A stretch of 64,000 nt of DNA from Pandoraea vervacti (GCF_000934605.2 NZ_CP010897.2:3224001-3288000); one strand, 5' to 3'; positions 17,034 through 28,700 are shown, counted from the first letter of the stretch. Numbers and translations are program-made. The notes: generated by a model from the letters alone, not told the origin.

Positions 17034-17317
17034 TCGTGTCGTGCGCCCCGAGCCGCCTCGGGTCGCACGGACCGTGACGTCTCACCGGGCCGTATTCCGC
17101 TTGCCGGATGCGGCCCGTTGCCTTGGCAGGATCGCCGCGAAGGCGACACCGTTAGTCCCGCAACACCGAGCACCATCGAGCACCATCGAGCATTACCCGG
17201 CACCACCACGCAGGATCGAGCACGACGCAGTAACAGACGCCCACGACAAGGGTGCACAGGACATTCATCCGCAAGATAACAAGCACGTACGCCAGACAGG
17301 TTTTGGAGATCTCGCCC
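17034..17317. other. Intergenic region argE-MHS transporter
   Basis: No gene is seen. Short direct repeats of GAGCACCATC occur two to three times at 17166-17195, followed by looser GAGCA-type copies to about 17226. A weak ribosome site (TTTTGGAGA) precedes the transporter start. Confidence 0.6.
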
Positions 17318-18604
17318 ATGAGCGCAAGCGCAGCCCCCAACGCGACGGCCCCCGCCGCCCGCACTTCCCCGCACGCCTGGCGTGTGATCGTATCGGCCTC
17401 GATCGGTAACGCGCTCGAGTGGTTCGATCTGGTCGTCTACGGCTTTTTCGCCGTGACCATCGCCAAACTGTTTTTCCCGACCGGCAACGATACGGTCTCG
17501 CTGCTGCTGACCCTCGGCACCTTCGGGGTGTCGTTCTTCATGCGTCCGCTGGGCGCCATCGTGATCGGCGCCTACGCCGACCGCGCAGGCCGCAAGGCTG
17601 CCCTCACCCTTTCGATTCTGCTGATGATGGTCGGCACGCTGCTCATCGCGGTCATGCCGACGTACTCGGCGATCGGCGTGCTCGCGCCGGTGGGCATCGT
17701 GATCGCGCGTATGGTGCAGGGCTTCTCGGCCGGCGGCGAATTCGGCAGTGCAACGGCGTTCCTCGCGGAACACGCACCGCAACGTCGCGGCTTCTTCTCC
17801 AGTTGGCAGGTCGCCTCGCAAGGGCTGACCACGCTGCTGGCCGCAGGTTTCGGCGCATTGCTCACGGGTAATCTCTCGCCCGAAGCCATGGCCTCGTGGG
17901 GCTGGCGTGTGCCGTTCTTCTTCGGTCTGCTGATCGGTCCGGTGGCGTACTACATTCGCCGTCGTCTGGACGAGACGCCCGAATTCCTGGACATCGAGCC
18001 GACGCAAAGCCCGCTGCGCGATACGTTCGCCAGCCAGAAGGAGCGTCTGCTGCTCGCCATCGGCGTGGTCGTCATGGCAACGGTGGCCACGTACCTCGTG
18101 CTCTACATGCCGACGTATGCCGTCAAGCAACTCGGCCTGCCGTCCTCGGCTGCGTTCTCCGCAGTGCTGCTCACGGGCGTGGTGCAACTGATCGTGGCTC
18201 CCATCGTCGGTCACTGGTCGGACACGCATGGTCGCATCAAGCCGATGCTCGCCGCAGCCGTGGCGCTGCTGGTGCTCGTCTACCCGATGTTCCGCTTCCT
18301 CGACGCAAACCCAACGTTCAGCTCCCTGATGGTGTTCCAGATCGTGCTGGGTCTGCTGATGACGACGTACTTCGGCGCGCTGCCCGCCCTGCTGACGGAA
18401 CTGTTCCCGGTGCAGGTGCGCACCACGGGCCTCTCGCTCGGCTACAACATCGCAGCCACCGTGTTCGGCGGCTTTGCACCGTTTATCATCACGTGGCTGA
18501 TCGGCGCGACGGGCAACAAGCTCGCCCCGAGCTTCTACCTGATCTTCGCGGCGATCATCAGCATCACCGCGCTGCTGCGCAGCCGCAAGCTGGGCATGCG
18601 TTAA
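17318..18604 (+). CDS. MFS transporter, metabolite:H+ symporter (MHS) family
   Basis: The 428-residue protein has about 12 hydrophobic segments and starts at ATG 17318 with GGAG about 12 bases ahead; a longer frame from 17252 adds polar sequence only. MHS hallmarks are VSASIGNALEWFDLVVYGFF at TM1, the loop motif GAYADRAGRKAALT between TM2 and TM3, MVQGFSAGGEFGSATAFLAE in TM4-5 and FFSSWQVASQGLTT. The family includes citrate, alpha-ketoglutarate, proline/betaine and shikimate carriers. The substrate cannot be named from sequence. Its place between a deacetylase and amino-acid-metabolising enzymes suggests uptake of an amino or organic acid for that pathway. Confidence 0.88.
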   Translation: MSASAAPNATAPAARTSPHAWRVIVSASIGNALEWFDLVVYGFFAVTIAKLFFPTGNDTVSLLLTLGTFGVSFFMRPLGAIVIGAYADRAGRKAALTLSILLMMVGTLLIAVMPTYSAIGVLAPVGIVIARMVQGFSAGGEFGSATAFLAEHAPQRRGFFSSWQVASQGLTTLLAAGFGALLTGNLSPEAMASWGWRVPFFFGLLIGPVAYYIRRRLDETPEFLDIEPTQSPLRDTFASQKERLLLAIGVVVMATVATYLVLYMPTYAVKQLGLPSSAAFSAVLLTGVVQLIVAPIVGHWSDTHGRIKPMLAAAVALLVLVYPMFRFLDANPTFSSLMVFQIVLGLLMTTYFGALPALLTELFPVQVRTTGLSLGYNIAATVFGGFAPFIITWLIGATGNKLAPSFYLIFAAIISITALLRSRKLGMR

Positions 18605-18676
18605 GTCCTGCGACAAGGGGCATGGCGCGAGCGCTGCGCCCCTTCGCGCTTCATTATTTTCGGAGACACAGTCCAA

Positions 18677-19705
18677 GTGACGCCATCGACCCCCGACCTG
18701 CACGCCGAGACCATTGACGGCCAGCCCGTTCCGACGAAGGACGCCATTGCCGCGTTGCACGAAAGGCTCAAGCCGTACGCGCGCAAGACGCCGGTGTTTA
18801 CGCGCAACGACTTCCCGACGCTCGGCAACACCGAAGTGACCTTCAAGTATGAGTTGTTGCAGGCATCGGGGACGTTCAAGGCGCGCGGCGCCTTCTCGAA
18901 TCTGCTGTCGCTGGACGACGCGCAACGCAAGGCCGGCGTGACCTGCGTGTCGGCCGGCAATCACGCGGTCGCGGTCGCGTACGCGGCGCAGGCCATGGGC
19001 GTCGGCGCGAAGACCGTCATGCTCAAGACGGCCAGCCCGGCGCGCTCGTCGCTGTGCCGCGAGTACGGCGCGGACCTGATTCTGGCGGAAAACGTGCACG
19101 AAGCGTTCGATATCGTCAAACGTGTGGAACAGGACGAAGGTCGCTACTTCGTGCATCCGTTCAACGGGTATCGCACGATTCTGGGGACAGCCACGCTCGG
19201 CTACGAATGGATCACGCAGGCGCCTGATCTGGACGCCGTGATCGTGCCGATCGGCGGCGGCGGGCTGATCGCCGGTGTCGCCACGGCGGTCAAGCTGTTC
19301 GCGCCGCACGTCAAGGTGTACGGCGTCGAGCCCGCTGGCGCCGACGCCATGGCGCAAAGCTTCGCGCAAGGGGGACCGATCAAGATGGGCCCGATGACGG
19401 GCATCGCCGACAGTCTGATGGCGCCGCACACCGAGTTGTACGGCTACACGCTGTGCCGCCGTCATATCGACGAACTGGTCACCGTCACCGACGATCAGAT
19501 GCGCGCGGGCATGCTCACCCTCTTCCGTCAGTTGAAGCTCGCGCTCGAGCCGGCCTGCGCGGCCGCCACGGCAGCGCTGATGGGCCCGCTGCGCGACAAG
19601 CTCATGGGCAAGCGGGTGGGCGTGCTGCTGTGCGGGACGAACACCGACACGGCCACGTTCAATCGCCACATCGAGGCCGCGCTCGCTGCCGAGGCGAACG
19701 GCTGA
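18677..19705 (+). CDS. Threonine dehydratase-like PLP-dependent lyase (fold type II)
   Basis: The 342-residue protein starts at GTG 18677, with CGGAGA about 10 bases upstream. It is a beta-family PLP enzyme: the Schiff-base Lys68 in LLQASGTFKARGAFSN, SAGNHAVAVAYAA at about 95, NGYRTILGTATLGYEW at about 163, and the phosphate-binding glycine loop IGGGGLIAGVATAV near 194. It lacks the C-terminal regulatory domain of biosynthetic IlvA, so a catabolic or specialised lyase is likely. The next gene encodes an ornithine-cyclodeaminase homologue. An EutB/EutC-like pair is known from hydroxyectoine degradation, although the other ectoine genes are not here. Confidence 0.85.
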   Translation: MTPSTPDLHAETIDGQPVPTKDAIAALHERLKPYARKTPVFTRNDFPTLGNTEVTFKYELLQASGTFKARGAFSNLLSLDDAQRKAGVTCVSAGNHAVAVAYAAQAMGVGAKTVMLKTASPARSSLCREYGADLILAENVHEAFDIVKRVEQDEGRYFVHPFNGYRTILGTATLGYEWITQAPDLDAVIVPIGGGGLIAGVATAVKLFAPHVKVYGVEPAGADAMAQSFAQGGPIKMGPMTGIADSLMAPHTELYGYTLCRRHIDELVTVTDDQMRAGMLTLFRQLKLALEPACAAATAALMGPLRDKLMGKRVGVLLCGTNTDTATFNRHIEAALAAEANG

Positions 19706-19841
19706 CGCCTGCCGCTCACGGCGCGCATGACGCCTAGTCACAACACTTGCTGACGCGACCAGACGGTCGCGTCTTCGTTTGACGACGCGCCACGCACGCA
19801 CACGCACTCGCCTTCGCACGACACGCTCACAAGGATTCCGT

Positions 19842-20861
19842 ATGTCCGCACCCTCGTCTTCCGTTCTCCTGCTCGACGCGGCCCAGATCGCGGCCCTGAT
19901 GCCCGTGGCCGACGCGATACCGGTCATGTCCGACATGTTCGGCGCGCTGGCCCGCGAGCAGATACACCTCCCGCTGCGTCAGATCGTTCGTCCGCCGGAA
20001 GGGCTCGGCGCAAAGGGCTTGCTGGGGATGATGCCCGCTTTTCTCGCCAATGCGGCAAACGGCGAGCCAGTCTACGGCGCGAAGGTCGGCACGTTCTTCC
20101 CCGGCAACAGTGCGCTCGGCAAAGACCCGCATCAGGGGTGCGTGCTGCTGATGAGCGGGCAGACCGGCGAACTGCTCGCCGTCATGAACGCCGCGGAGAT
20201 TACCGGCATTCGTACCGCCGCCGTCACCGGGTTGGCGACGCGCTTGCTCGCACGTGACGACGCCTCGCGTCTGGCGCTCGTCGGCGCAGGCCACCAGGCC
20301 CATTGGCACCTCGCGGCACTGGCCGCCGCGCGTGAGCTGCGACATGTGCGCGTGGCAAGCCGCTCGCTCGCCACGGCCCAGGCCTTCGTCGACAGGGAAC
20401 AGCCGCATTACCCTTTCCGACTGGAAGCGGTGGCAGGCGTCGAGGCTGCCGTGCGCGACGCCGACATTGTGACGACGGTCACGAACACGACCGACCCGAT
20501 CGTCAAGGCCGAGTGGATCGCACCGGGCACGCATGTGAATCTGATCGGCAGCAGCACGCCGCGCCACCGTGAGGCGGACACGTCGCTCATGGCGCGCGCG
20601 CAATTGTTCGTGGACCGCCGGGAGTCGACCGTCAACGAATCGGGCGACTATCTCGCCGCTGTGGCAGAGGGCCGCATCGGCCCGGAAGACCTGCTTGCCG
20701 AACTCGGCGAACTGGTCATTCGGTCTCACCCCGGGCGCACCGACACGCAGGCCGTCACGCTGTTCAAATCACTTGGCATGGGCGCGCAGGACGTCGCGCT
20801 CGCGGCTGCGCTGTATCAACGCGCCAATGCGGCCGGTGCGGGCGCGCGCGCCAGCATTTGA
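19842..20861 (+). CDS. Ornithine cyclodeaminase / mu-crystallin family protein
   Basis: The 339-residue protein starts at ATG 19842 with AAGGA 8-9 bases before it. The Rossmann nucleotide-binding motif LALVGAGHQAHWHLAAL is at about 139-155, preceded by the family signature GIRTAAVTGLATRLLA. VTNTTDPIVKAEWIAPGTHV with NLIGSSTPRHREAD lies at about 207-245, and the C-terminus has TLFKSLGMGAQDVALA. Family members are NAD(P)-dependent cyclodeaminases or dehydrogenases of small amino and imino acids. Pairing with the PLP lyase upstream resembles EutB-EutC. The specific substrate is unknown. Confidence 0.87.
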   Translation: MSAPSSSVLLLDAAQIAALMPVADAIPVMSDMFGALAREQIHLPLRQIVRPPEGLGAKGLLGMMPAFLANAANGEPVYGAKVGTFFPGNSALGKDPHQGCVLLMSGQTGELLAVMNAAEITGIRTAAVTGLATRLLARDDASRLALVGAGHQAHWHLAALAAARELRHVRVASRSLATAQAFVDREQPHYPFRLEAVAGVEAAVRDADIVTTVTNTTDPIVKAEWIAPGTHVNLIGSSTPRHREADTSLMARAQLFVDRRESTVNESGDYLAAVAEGRIGPEDLLAELGELVIRSHPGRTDTQAVTLFKSLGMGAQDVALAAALYQRANAAGAGARASI

Positions 20862-21006
20862 GCAACTTCGGCATGGCGCGCTCGCAGCGCACCGCCAGCG
20901 ATCGATGTCCGAATCGGTCCGATTCTGGTCGTGCGGTGTGCTGTCGAACACAAGCTCCGGTGCGTAAGATGACACCCATTGTCACAGACTTCACGGAGCC
21001 ACTCTC

Positions 21007-21573
21007 ATGTCGCAGAAGCCGCAAGCCCAAACGTCCCGCACCGCCCTGCTCGTCATCGATGCGCAGGAGTCGTTCCGCCAGCGCCCGTATTGGCGCGAAG
21101 ACGATCTGGCGGTGTATTTCGACCGCCAGCAGGCGCTCATCGACGGGGCCGTGGCACGCGGCGTGCCCGTGGTGCAGGTCTTCCACATCGACGCCGGCGT
21201 CTTTTCGCGCGACTCCGGCTTCGTTCGCCCCTTCGAGGAACTGCACATCGCACCGGACTTCGTGGTGGACAAGACCAAGCACAGCGCGCTGGCCGGCTCG
21301 ACCCTTGGCGCATGGCTCATCGAACACGGCATCACGCGCCTGATCGTCTCCGGCGTTCGCACCGAGCAGTGCTGCGAGACGACGACACGCGCCGCATCGG
21401 ACGCCGGTTACGACGTCGATTTCGTGACGGAAGCGACACTCACGTTTCCCATGCGTCATCCACGCACCGGACGCGAGTTCTCGAGCGCCGAGCTCAAGGA
21501 GCGCACGGAGACGGTGCTCGTCGACCGCTTCGCCCGCATCGCGACGGTTGAGGAGGCGCTCGCGTCGGTGTAA
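21007..21573 (+). CDS. Isochorismatase-family cysteine hydrolase
   Basis: The 188-residue protein shows the complete catalytic triad of the family: Asp18 in ALLVIDAQESF, Lys91 in DKTKHSAL and the nucleophile Cys122 in GVRTEQCCETTTRAA, with the usual non-proline cis-type segment before it. A second cysteine (Cys123) follows directly, which is less common. Such enzymes cleave amides or vinyl ethers, for example nicotinamide, N-carbamoylsarcosine or ureidoacrylate. It has a good ribosome site (ACGGAG) at ATG 21007 and lies 78 bp before a GlxA-type regulator on the same strand, which probably controls it. The substrate is not evident. Confidence 0.88.
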   Translation: MSQKPQAQTSRTALLVIDAQESFRQRPYWREDDLAVYFDRQQALIDGAVARGVPVVQVFHIDAGVFSRDSGFVRPFEELHIAPDFVVDKTKHSALAGSTLGAWLIEHGITRLIVSGVRTEQCCETTTRAASDAGYDVDFVTEATLTFPMRHPRTGREFSSAELKERTETVLVDRFARIATVEEALASV

Positions 21574-21651
21574 CGTGTCGTCATCCGCGACGATCCGTGC
21601 CCGTACCGATCCGTCTGAATCCGTCCGAATCCCGCCATAACGAGACTTGCG

Positions 21652-22674
21652 ATGCCACGCCTTCAACCGGTCTATGTGCTGGTCATGCCCAATACGCTGC
21701 TGCTCGATGTGGCAGCGCCGGCCGAAGCCCTGCGCATCGCGAATCATCAACAGGACGACGTGCGTTTCGTGCTGCGCTATGTCGGCACGCACGCCTCGGT
21801 CGCCACTTCGATCGGCCTGCGTCTCTCGCCGCTTGACGTGCTGCCCGACACGGTGCCCGAGGACGCGTGGCTGGTCGTGTCGGGCACCGTGTCGCGACCG
21901 TTGCCGATGCAGACGTCGGCCCCGGTCGACTCGTCTAACGATGTGCCGGGCGATGACCCGGCGGCCATCGCGAGCGCCGACGAACGCGCCATTGCGTGGC
22001 TGCGCCGCGTGGTGCGCCCGACGCAACAACTCGCGTGCATCTGCACCGGCGCGCTGCTCGCCGCGCGGGCGGGGTTGCTCGACACGCTGGCGTGCACGAC
22101 ACATCACGGTAGTTGCGACGAGCTTCGCTCGCTCGCGCCGGGCGCGCGCGTGGCGGACAACCGGCTTTATGTGCGCGACGGCAACGTCTGGACAAGCGCC
22201 GGCGTGACGACCGGACTCGATCTCATGCTCACGCTCATCGCCAACGCCACCAGTGCATTGTGCGCGGCAGCGGTCGCCCGGCAGATGGTGGTCTATGCCC
22301 GCCGCGCGGGTGCGGACCCGCAGTTATCGCCCTGGGTCGAAGGCCGCAACCATCTGCACCCCGCCCTACACCGCGTGCAGGACGCCATCGCATCGGACCC
22401 GGCCCATGACTGGACGCTCGCCGCGATGGCGGAGATTGCCTGTACCAGCGAGCGCCACGTGACGCGGCTGTTTCGCGAACACGCCGGCGTCGCGCCGGTC
22501 GACTACCTCCACCGGCTGCGCATTGCGCTCGCGCGCGAAATGCTGGGCAACAGCCAGCTCGATCTCGAACACATTGCGCAACGCGCCGGATTCGGATCGA
22601 GCCGCCATCTACGGCGTGTCTGGCACAAGTTCGACACGTTGCCGCCAAGCCGATCGAGACGTACCTCCGCCTGA
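21652..22674 (+). CDS. GlxA/FtrA-type AraC family transcriptional regulator
   Basis: The 340-residue protein combines an N-terminal DJ-1/PfpI-like domain (about 5-200) with two C-terminal AraC helix-turn-helix units (about 240-335). The first domain begins PVYVLVMPNTLLLDVAAPAE and has an ACICTGALLAARAGLLD elbow carrying the Cys of that fold; YVRDGNVWTSAGVTTGLDLM follows. The DNA-binding part includes AEIACTSERHVTRLFREH and HIAQRAGFGSSRHLRRVWHK. Regulators of this type respond to small amines or amides. It closes the co-directional catabolic run and is the best candidate controller of the isochorismatase-like gene and possibly the whole set. Confidence 0.9.
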   Translation: MPRLQPVYVLVMPNTLLLDVAAPAEALRIANHQQDDVRFVLRYVGTHASVATSIGLRLSPLDVLPDTVPEDAWLVVSGTVSRPLPMQTSAPVDSSNDVPGDDPAAIASADERAIAWLRRVVRPTQQLACICTGALLAARAGLLDTLACTTHHGSCDELRSLAPGARVADNRLYVRDGNVWTSAGVTTGLDLMLTLIANATSALCAAAVARQMVVYARRAGADPQLSPWVEGRNHLHPALHRVQDAIASDPAHDWTLAAMAEIACTSERHVTRLFREHAGVAPVDYLHRLRIALAREMLGNSQLDLEHIAQRAGFGSSRHLRRVWHKFDTLPPSRSRRTSA

Positions 22675-22739
22675 ATTCCGTACGAATTCCGTATGACGTC
22701 CGTATGGCGCCAACCCGCGCCCCGGGGCGCGCGCCGGCC

Positions 22740-25700
22740 TCACTCCCGATTCGGATGCCAGCCCGGTTGCGGTATGTCATGCCAGTCCGGCACGACGAGC
22801 ACGTACGCCTGCGGATGATCGCCGTACGCGAGCACGCCGGGTGAGCGCTGGCACCGCATGCCCGCTTCGACCATTGCCGTGCAATCGTCGAAATCCCAGT
22901 ACCTGATGCAGCGGTTGCCGCCATGTCTCGTGTACGCCGCGCGCCAATCGGACTCGCCCGCCACATATCCGATCGACGACACGCCGTGTCCATGTCCCAA
23001 CAGACGCGACGCAAACAGGTCGACGACGACCGGATGCCGTTCGGGCGCGAGCGTCTTCGCGTCGTCGACATGCCGCGTCTCCAGGTTGCCGGGTGCCGGT
23101 ACCGCGAACCTGCCCGTCAGCGCAAACGACAGGCGAGGTTTGCGTTGCCGTGGGGCGTCCCACGCGGCGATCAGCCGATACCGGATGCCGGTGATGTTGT
23201 GCGTTTGCAAGATCGTGAAAATTTCGGACGCGACCTCGCCGCCGATGAACACCGTGTCCTGCGGGTCCGTCTCGAAGTTCCCCTGGATGGCCTGATTGAC
23301 CCGCGCGTTGTCTTTTAACGACTGAAGCAGCGCAGTGTTCGTGAAGGCATGCGTCTGATGCGAAGGTGCAGGCTTTCCGGACAAGAGGCCAGGCGTGTTT
23401 TCGTCGACCCAGACGCGGACCAACGTCTTGTCCCGCAGCCGGAAGCCGTTGTCGAAGCGCAGACGCGAATCGTCGTCGCGTGCCAGTTCGACGCGCAAGT
23501 ACTGCATGTTCCAGGGGTCGTCCAGCGTCGCATTGAGCGAAAGCCACCCCGCCGCCACGCCATTGCCGAGCGTCGTCAGTTCGCCATAGATGCGAGGCGA
23601 CACCGAGCTGTGCTGCGCGCTCATCACCAGTACCTGATAGCCCGGCGGAATCGTGGCGATGGAGAACCGGTTGACGACCTCCACGAGCGACGCCCCCAAC
23701 TGGATCGGTCCGAATCGCCCTCCTTTGTAGCCGATGTGCTGACGCACCATCGATTGCATGACGCCGAAATCACCGAAATCCTGATAGGCGCCGAATCGTC
23801 GCAACGCGCTGCCGAACGCCGGGACCGTCAAGCCGGATCTGACGAGACTGGCAATGTCGCCATGCGTCACGTGCGACATGAATCGAAACCTGGCGTGACT
23901 GCACCATCGTTCGGCAATGGATCTCGCCTGATCGGGCGGGGATTGCCCGAGCGTGAACTCGAAGTTGTCGCGAGCATATTCCTGCAACGTCGCACCGAGA
24001 TAGTGTGCGAACATGAGCGACGGCCTGTCCCCATTGCCACCGGCGTCCCTTCGAATTTGCGCGGTCACCGCCGCCACAGCCTGGCCGTCGCCGGCGCCGA
24101 GCACGTCGCGCAGGTCCCGCATCATGTCCAGCTCGGTCTCGCCGCGTAACGCGCGCGCGGCCCGTCCAAGGAGATACATCAGGTCGTCCGCCTCACGATC
24201 CGGCCGCTCGCAGCGCAGCACGCCTGCTTTACGGCGTGAACCGGTCAGGCACGTCACTTCGTCCGCGATCCAGTCGCGCAGGTCGTTCTCGAGCGCGACT
24301 CGCCAGTCGCCCTTGAATCGCCGCGACTTGAAAAGCTGAATCGACGAATCGACCGGCAGAACCTTGCCCGTGAGGAGATCGCCAAGATCATTGGCGTCGC
24401 CCTGATGCAGATGGCTGAGAAGGAAGCGACGCATCGCCTCGAGCTCAGGGGCTTTGGGCGTCTTGGGCCAACGCAGGAGTTGCCCGGTGCGCAGCGACAC
24501 GACGACCGTGTCCAGATCGTTCGCCAGCGCGATCACGCCGGCGACGGTCACACCGAAGGTCTCGACCGCGCGCGGATCGATCCTTCCCGCCAGCCGGGCC
24601 GCCAGCAGCATGCCCGACGCGTCGTCGACCCGCCGTACATGCCAAAGCCACAGTCCGGTCTCGAGCGTCGCAATCGTGTCGTGGAGCGCCGTCCGGAACG
24701 CCGGTCTGTCCCAGAGCGTCTCGATCACCATGCCGGGCTTGCGAATGCCGAATACGGCGAGCGTCGAGGTGCCGACGGTCTCAGGCGTGCTTGCTGTGGA
24801 TTCGCGCGTCGGACCTGATGTCGGCATCGGTGTCGGTGTCGGTGTCGGTATCGGTGTCGGTATCGGTGTCGGCATTGGCGTCCGCATTGGCGTCGGCATG
24901 TCCGTAGTGGCGTGCGTCCCGCTGGCCTGCGACCGTGCGGGGTCGCCGCCCACCAGCGCGATCGCCCTCGGGCTGCCCGCCGGATGGTCCTCAAGCGCGG
25001 ACGGATCTTCGCCCCACCGCAACCATCGCCACCGCCGGGTCACCGCCTGCCAATCGCGTTCGGCCTGCGTGCGGGCCTCGTACCACGTGTTCGCCTGTGC
25101 CTCGTCGGGCGACGCGTCGACACGAGCGTCCGATACGCCTGCGCCGGCACCGTCGGGCGCGCTGCCCAATCCCCGCAACTGGGGAAGCAACAGCGTTTCG
25201 GGAAGCGCCGGGATCAGTTCTCGCACCGATGCCTCGACGAATATCTCGAACTCCACGTCTTCACATACGACGATCCCGTCCTGCCTGAACTCGAACAGGT
25301 TCGCGTGGTCGCCCACGAAATCGAGCAGTTCGTACCCTTCGGTACCGAGCAATACGATCTCCGGCTCGATACTTCGGCCAACGACGGCGCCACGCCCGCA
25401 GGTCACACCTGCAAAGAACATCCCGGACTTGACGGTGCGCCCGCGCGCGCCGGATCCCGCACGTACGCGATGGACAAAGGCAATGACGTACCCGGGAGGA
25501 AGATGCGTCAGTTCATCCAGCGTTTGCACGCATACCCTCGCCTGCCCGAGGAATGCCTTCACCTCGCCCTTCACATCACTTTTCGCGTCGTCGCGCAACC
25601 CTTGCCACGTGGGTGTGCCCGCAGCGATGTCCTCCTGTCTCAATCGCGCAATCGTGCGCCACGGCGCCTCCTTCGTCGCGTTGGCCGACGATAACGCCGT

Positions 25701-28700
25701 GAGGCCTCGCGCCCTTTCGGAGAACACGAGCCGAACGAGCATATGGGTCGGCGTCGCACCGATCAAAGGACGAACGTTTCTGAGCAACTGGCCTGCCGCA
25801 ACGATGCCTGCGCTCAGGAGCGCACGCAGTATTTTTTCCAGCGGTTCTCCGCTTGCGCCGACCTGATTCACCAGCATTACCGCCGCCATCTGCTTGATCC
25901 CGTCGTGCATGCGCCGCAACTCGCGCAACGTGGCGGTCGTCTCGCTGCGCGATAGCGCCGAGATCTGCCCGATCGCCAGGGCGGTTGCCCCGACCCTGAA
26001 GAACGCCCCCGTATCCAGTATCGACAGCGGGAAAGCGCCTGCGAGTATGGGAAACATCACCATCGCCCCTTGCAGCATGGACACCGTCAGTTGATGCCAA
26101 TCGCGGGTACCGCGCACATCGGCCGTCACAATCTGCACGTCCAGATTCTTTCGCATTGTCTTGAGTTCCGCCTCCCACAAGGCGGGCCAGATGCGATCGT
26201 CGGCACGAAACGCCAGCTCGGGACGGTAGGGTCTTCCGAGGCTGCCGGCGTTCGCATACGACATCAGCGATTTGGCCGGACGTACGCCGTAGGCGCCCCC
26301 CATCGACTTGCCATTGACATCGGCCCCGCGCCTCGGCGCAAAGCGAAATTGCACGCTGTTCCACCGAAACAATCCGTTGACGCGGAGCACGCTTCGAATC
26401 GGCAGGTGATCCAGCATGAACTCCCGGAACGCCGGCGTCACCTCCTCCTGTCGATTCCATTGCCGCCAGGTGCCTCGCTTGATCGAAATCATTAACGCCC
26501 TGTCGAGCGCCGGATCGCGCAATGCGACCAGTCCCGCGACAACGTCGCCCCTGTAGGTCACCAGTTCCAGGCGAAGTCCCTGAATGCGATCGAGCGCCTT
26601 GCGAGTCAGGCGCGAGGCTGCGAACGCGTCTCCCGTCGACAGCGTCACGCCGGCCGCCAGGGCGTCCAGCACGGCTTTCGACACACTGGTTCTGACGTAG
26701 GTGGAAAACGCGATGCTCGCCTGGCGGTTTCGTCCGAGCGCCTCGATGCTCTGCACATCGTGCGCGAGCAACGCCTGACGGAACTTGTCGTCGTTCACGA
26801 CCCGCAGGAACGGTTGGACCGCCTCGTCCCCGGCGCGAACACTCGCGACGATCGTCGACCCGCCGAGCCTCAGCGATTCGTGAAGATAGTGATGACCCAA
26901 CGCGACCTGCCATAACGGAAACGCCGCCTTCACGTGAATGCCCGTGCCGAATCCATGCGCCTGATACAGATGCCCGACCTCCCGGTACGTTACGTTGACC
27001 GGCGCATTCCAGGACACCACACCGGTCGGGCCGCCATGCGCGAGCACGTAATCGTGAAACACCCGCATGACCGTATCTATGCTGTAGTCCTTCGCACGTG
27101 TGCTGAACTCGGCGAAGCTGCCCTCGTCGATTTGCCAGCCCATCCAGGCGTGTAACGTCAGCAATTGTGCGAGGCTCAATTTGTCGCGCAAATCGACCGG
27201 GCCGCCCCCCGACGGACGGGCGAATTGACGGCTGGCATTGGCGGGCGCCCGCGTGGCCGTAAGCGGCGAAGCGAGCGGCATCGCTTCAATCGAATCGGCT
27301 GAATCGACAGAATGCGCCGCAACGCCGGATGGCACGCTTGCCGATTCGCGGCGCCAGTACGTCAGAGCAAGCGAGGTCACGGCAGCCAGCCCCGTTGCCG
27401 GAATGACGTTGCGGTAACGCCCGCGCAGATAGGCCCCCAACGACCACGCGGCCGTCTGCAGTCCGGCGTCGCGCAACGGGTCCTTCAACGCAACGCTCGA
27501 TGGCGACGATGCAGGGATTGCCTCGCTCGCTGGCCGCACGCTCGGCACCTCACCCCAGTCGTTGGCATCGCGCGTGCGACGTCCGACGTCAGCCGGTGCC
27601 GTGCCCGCGCCATGCGACAAATGCGTCAGTCGGCACGGTGAGTGCACCGGCACCTGCGCTTGCCACGCGCGCGCGTATCGAATCGCATGGGCGTCGCGCA
27701 CTTCCCCTGCGCCATCCCACGGCGCGAGCATCCCGTACTGGTCGGCCAGCGTCAGCAGCGGCTCCAGAATCTGCGCGATCCGGTGTTGCGCCGCGGGTCG
27801 CCGAGCCTGCGCGATATCCTCGGCGACCCGCTCGACATCGCTGGCGCCCCACTGCGCGATCACCCGCTCCGGCGCTTGCTGCGGGCAGACCTGGCTCGGC
27901 GCACGAGACAACGCACGAGACGACGCATGAGGAAACGCATGAGGAAACGCATGAGGCAGCGCATCAGGCGATGCGTCACGTAAGGCATAACGCAGCGACC
28001 CGACGACGTGGAAAATGTTGAGCCGACGCTCTGCGCCATCGAGTCGCGCCATGACCTGCCGAATGTGCCACGGGCGCAACTCCGGCAGCATCAGTGTCAG
28101 CGCCTGCGCATATCGCGCCTGCGCAGCATCGTCCGGCGCGCAACGCCAAAGCGATGCCACGCCGAATGTCAACGCGGCGGCCTCGAACACGGCGCCTGCG
28201 ACGGCGCCGATCAACGGCGATATGGCCGCACCTGCGTACGCTAACCCGCCGCCCGCTGCGAGCAGCGCGCAGGTTTGCGAGAGCGCACCGTCCCAGGCGG
28301 GCGCTCGCCGGGGCCGTAACGCATTGCCGTTCGTTGGCGCGTGGACCGGGGCGTGGGCCATGCCCCGCCTCCGGCCCTGCGTCGTGGCACGTTCCCACGC
28401 GCGCTGCGCTGCCTCGGGACATCGAAGCACCAGCGCGGGCAACAGCGGCAGCATGTGTTCGACTTCCCGATCGGTAATGCATGCCGGGTCGCATGACTTC
28501 ACGGCGGCGAACAGGGCGTGATAGAACCCGCCGAATGACGCCTCGTCCGAAGCCCAGCACGGGCTGCCCGCTATCCAGACGCCGAAACGCGCCTGCGCGC
28601 AGCACAGCGACAACGCGTTGTCATGCGATTTTCCGGGCAGCGGGCAGCCTGCCCGGGACAGCAGGCGCGCGAGGAGTTCACCTGTTGGCATGTCGAGCGT

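Noticed and set aside
16880..19936. 1018-residue antisense frame across argE, the transporter and the lyase
   Set aside because: It crosses three well-supported genes and their gaps, with Arg/His/Asp-rich low-quality sequence and no ribosome site.
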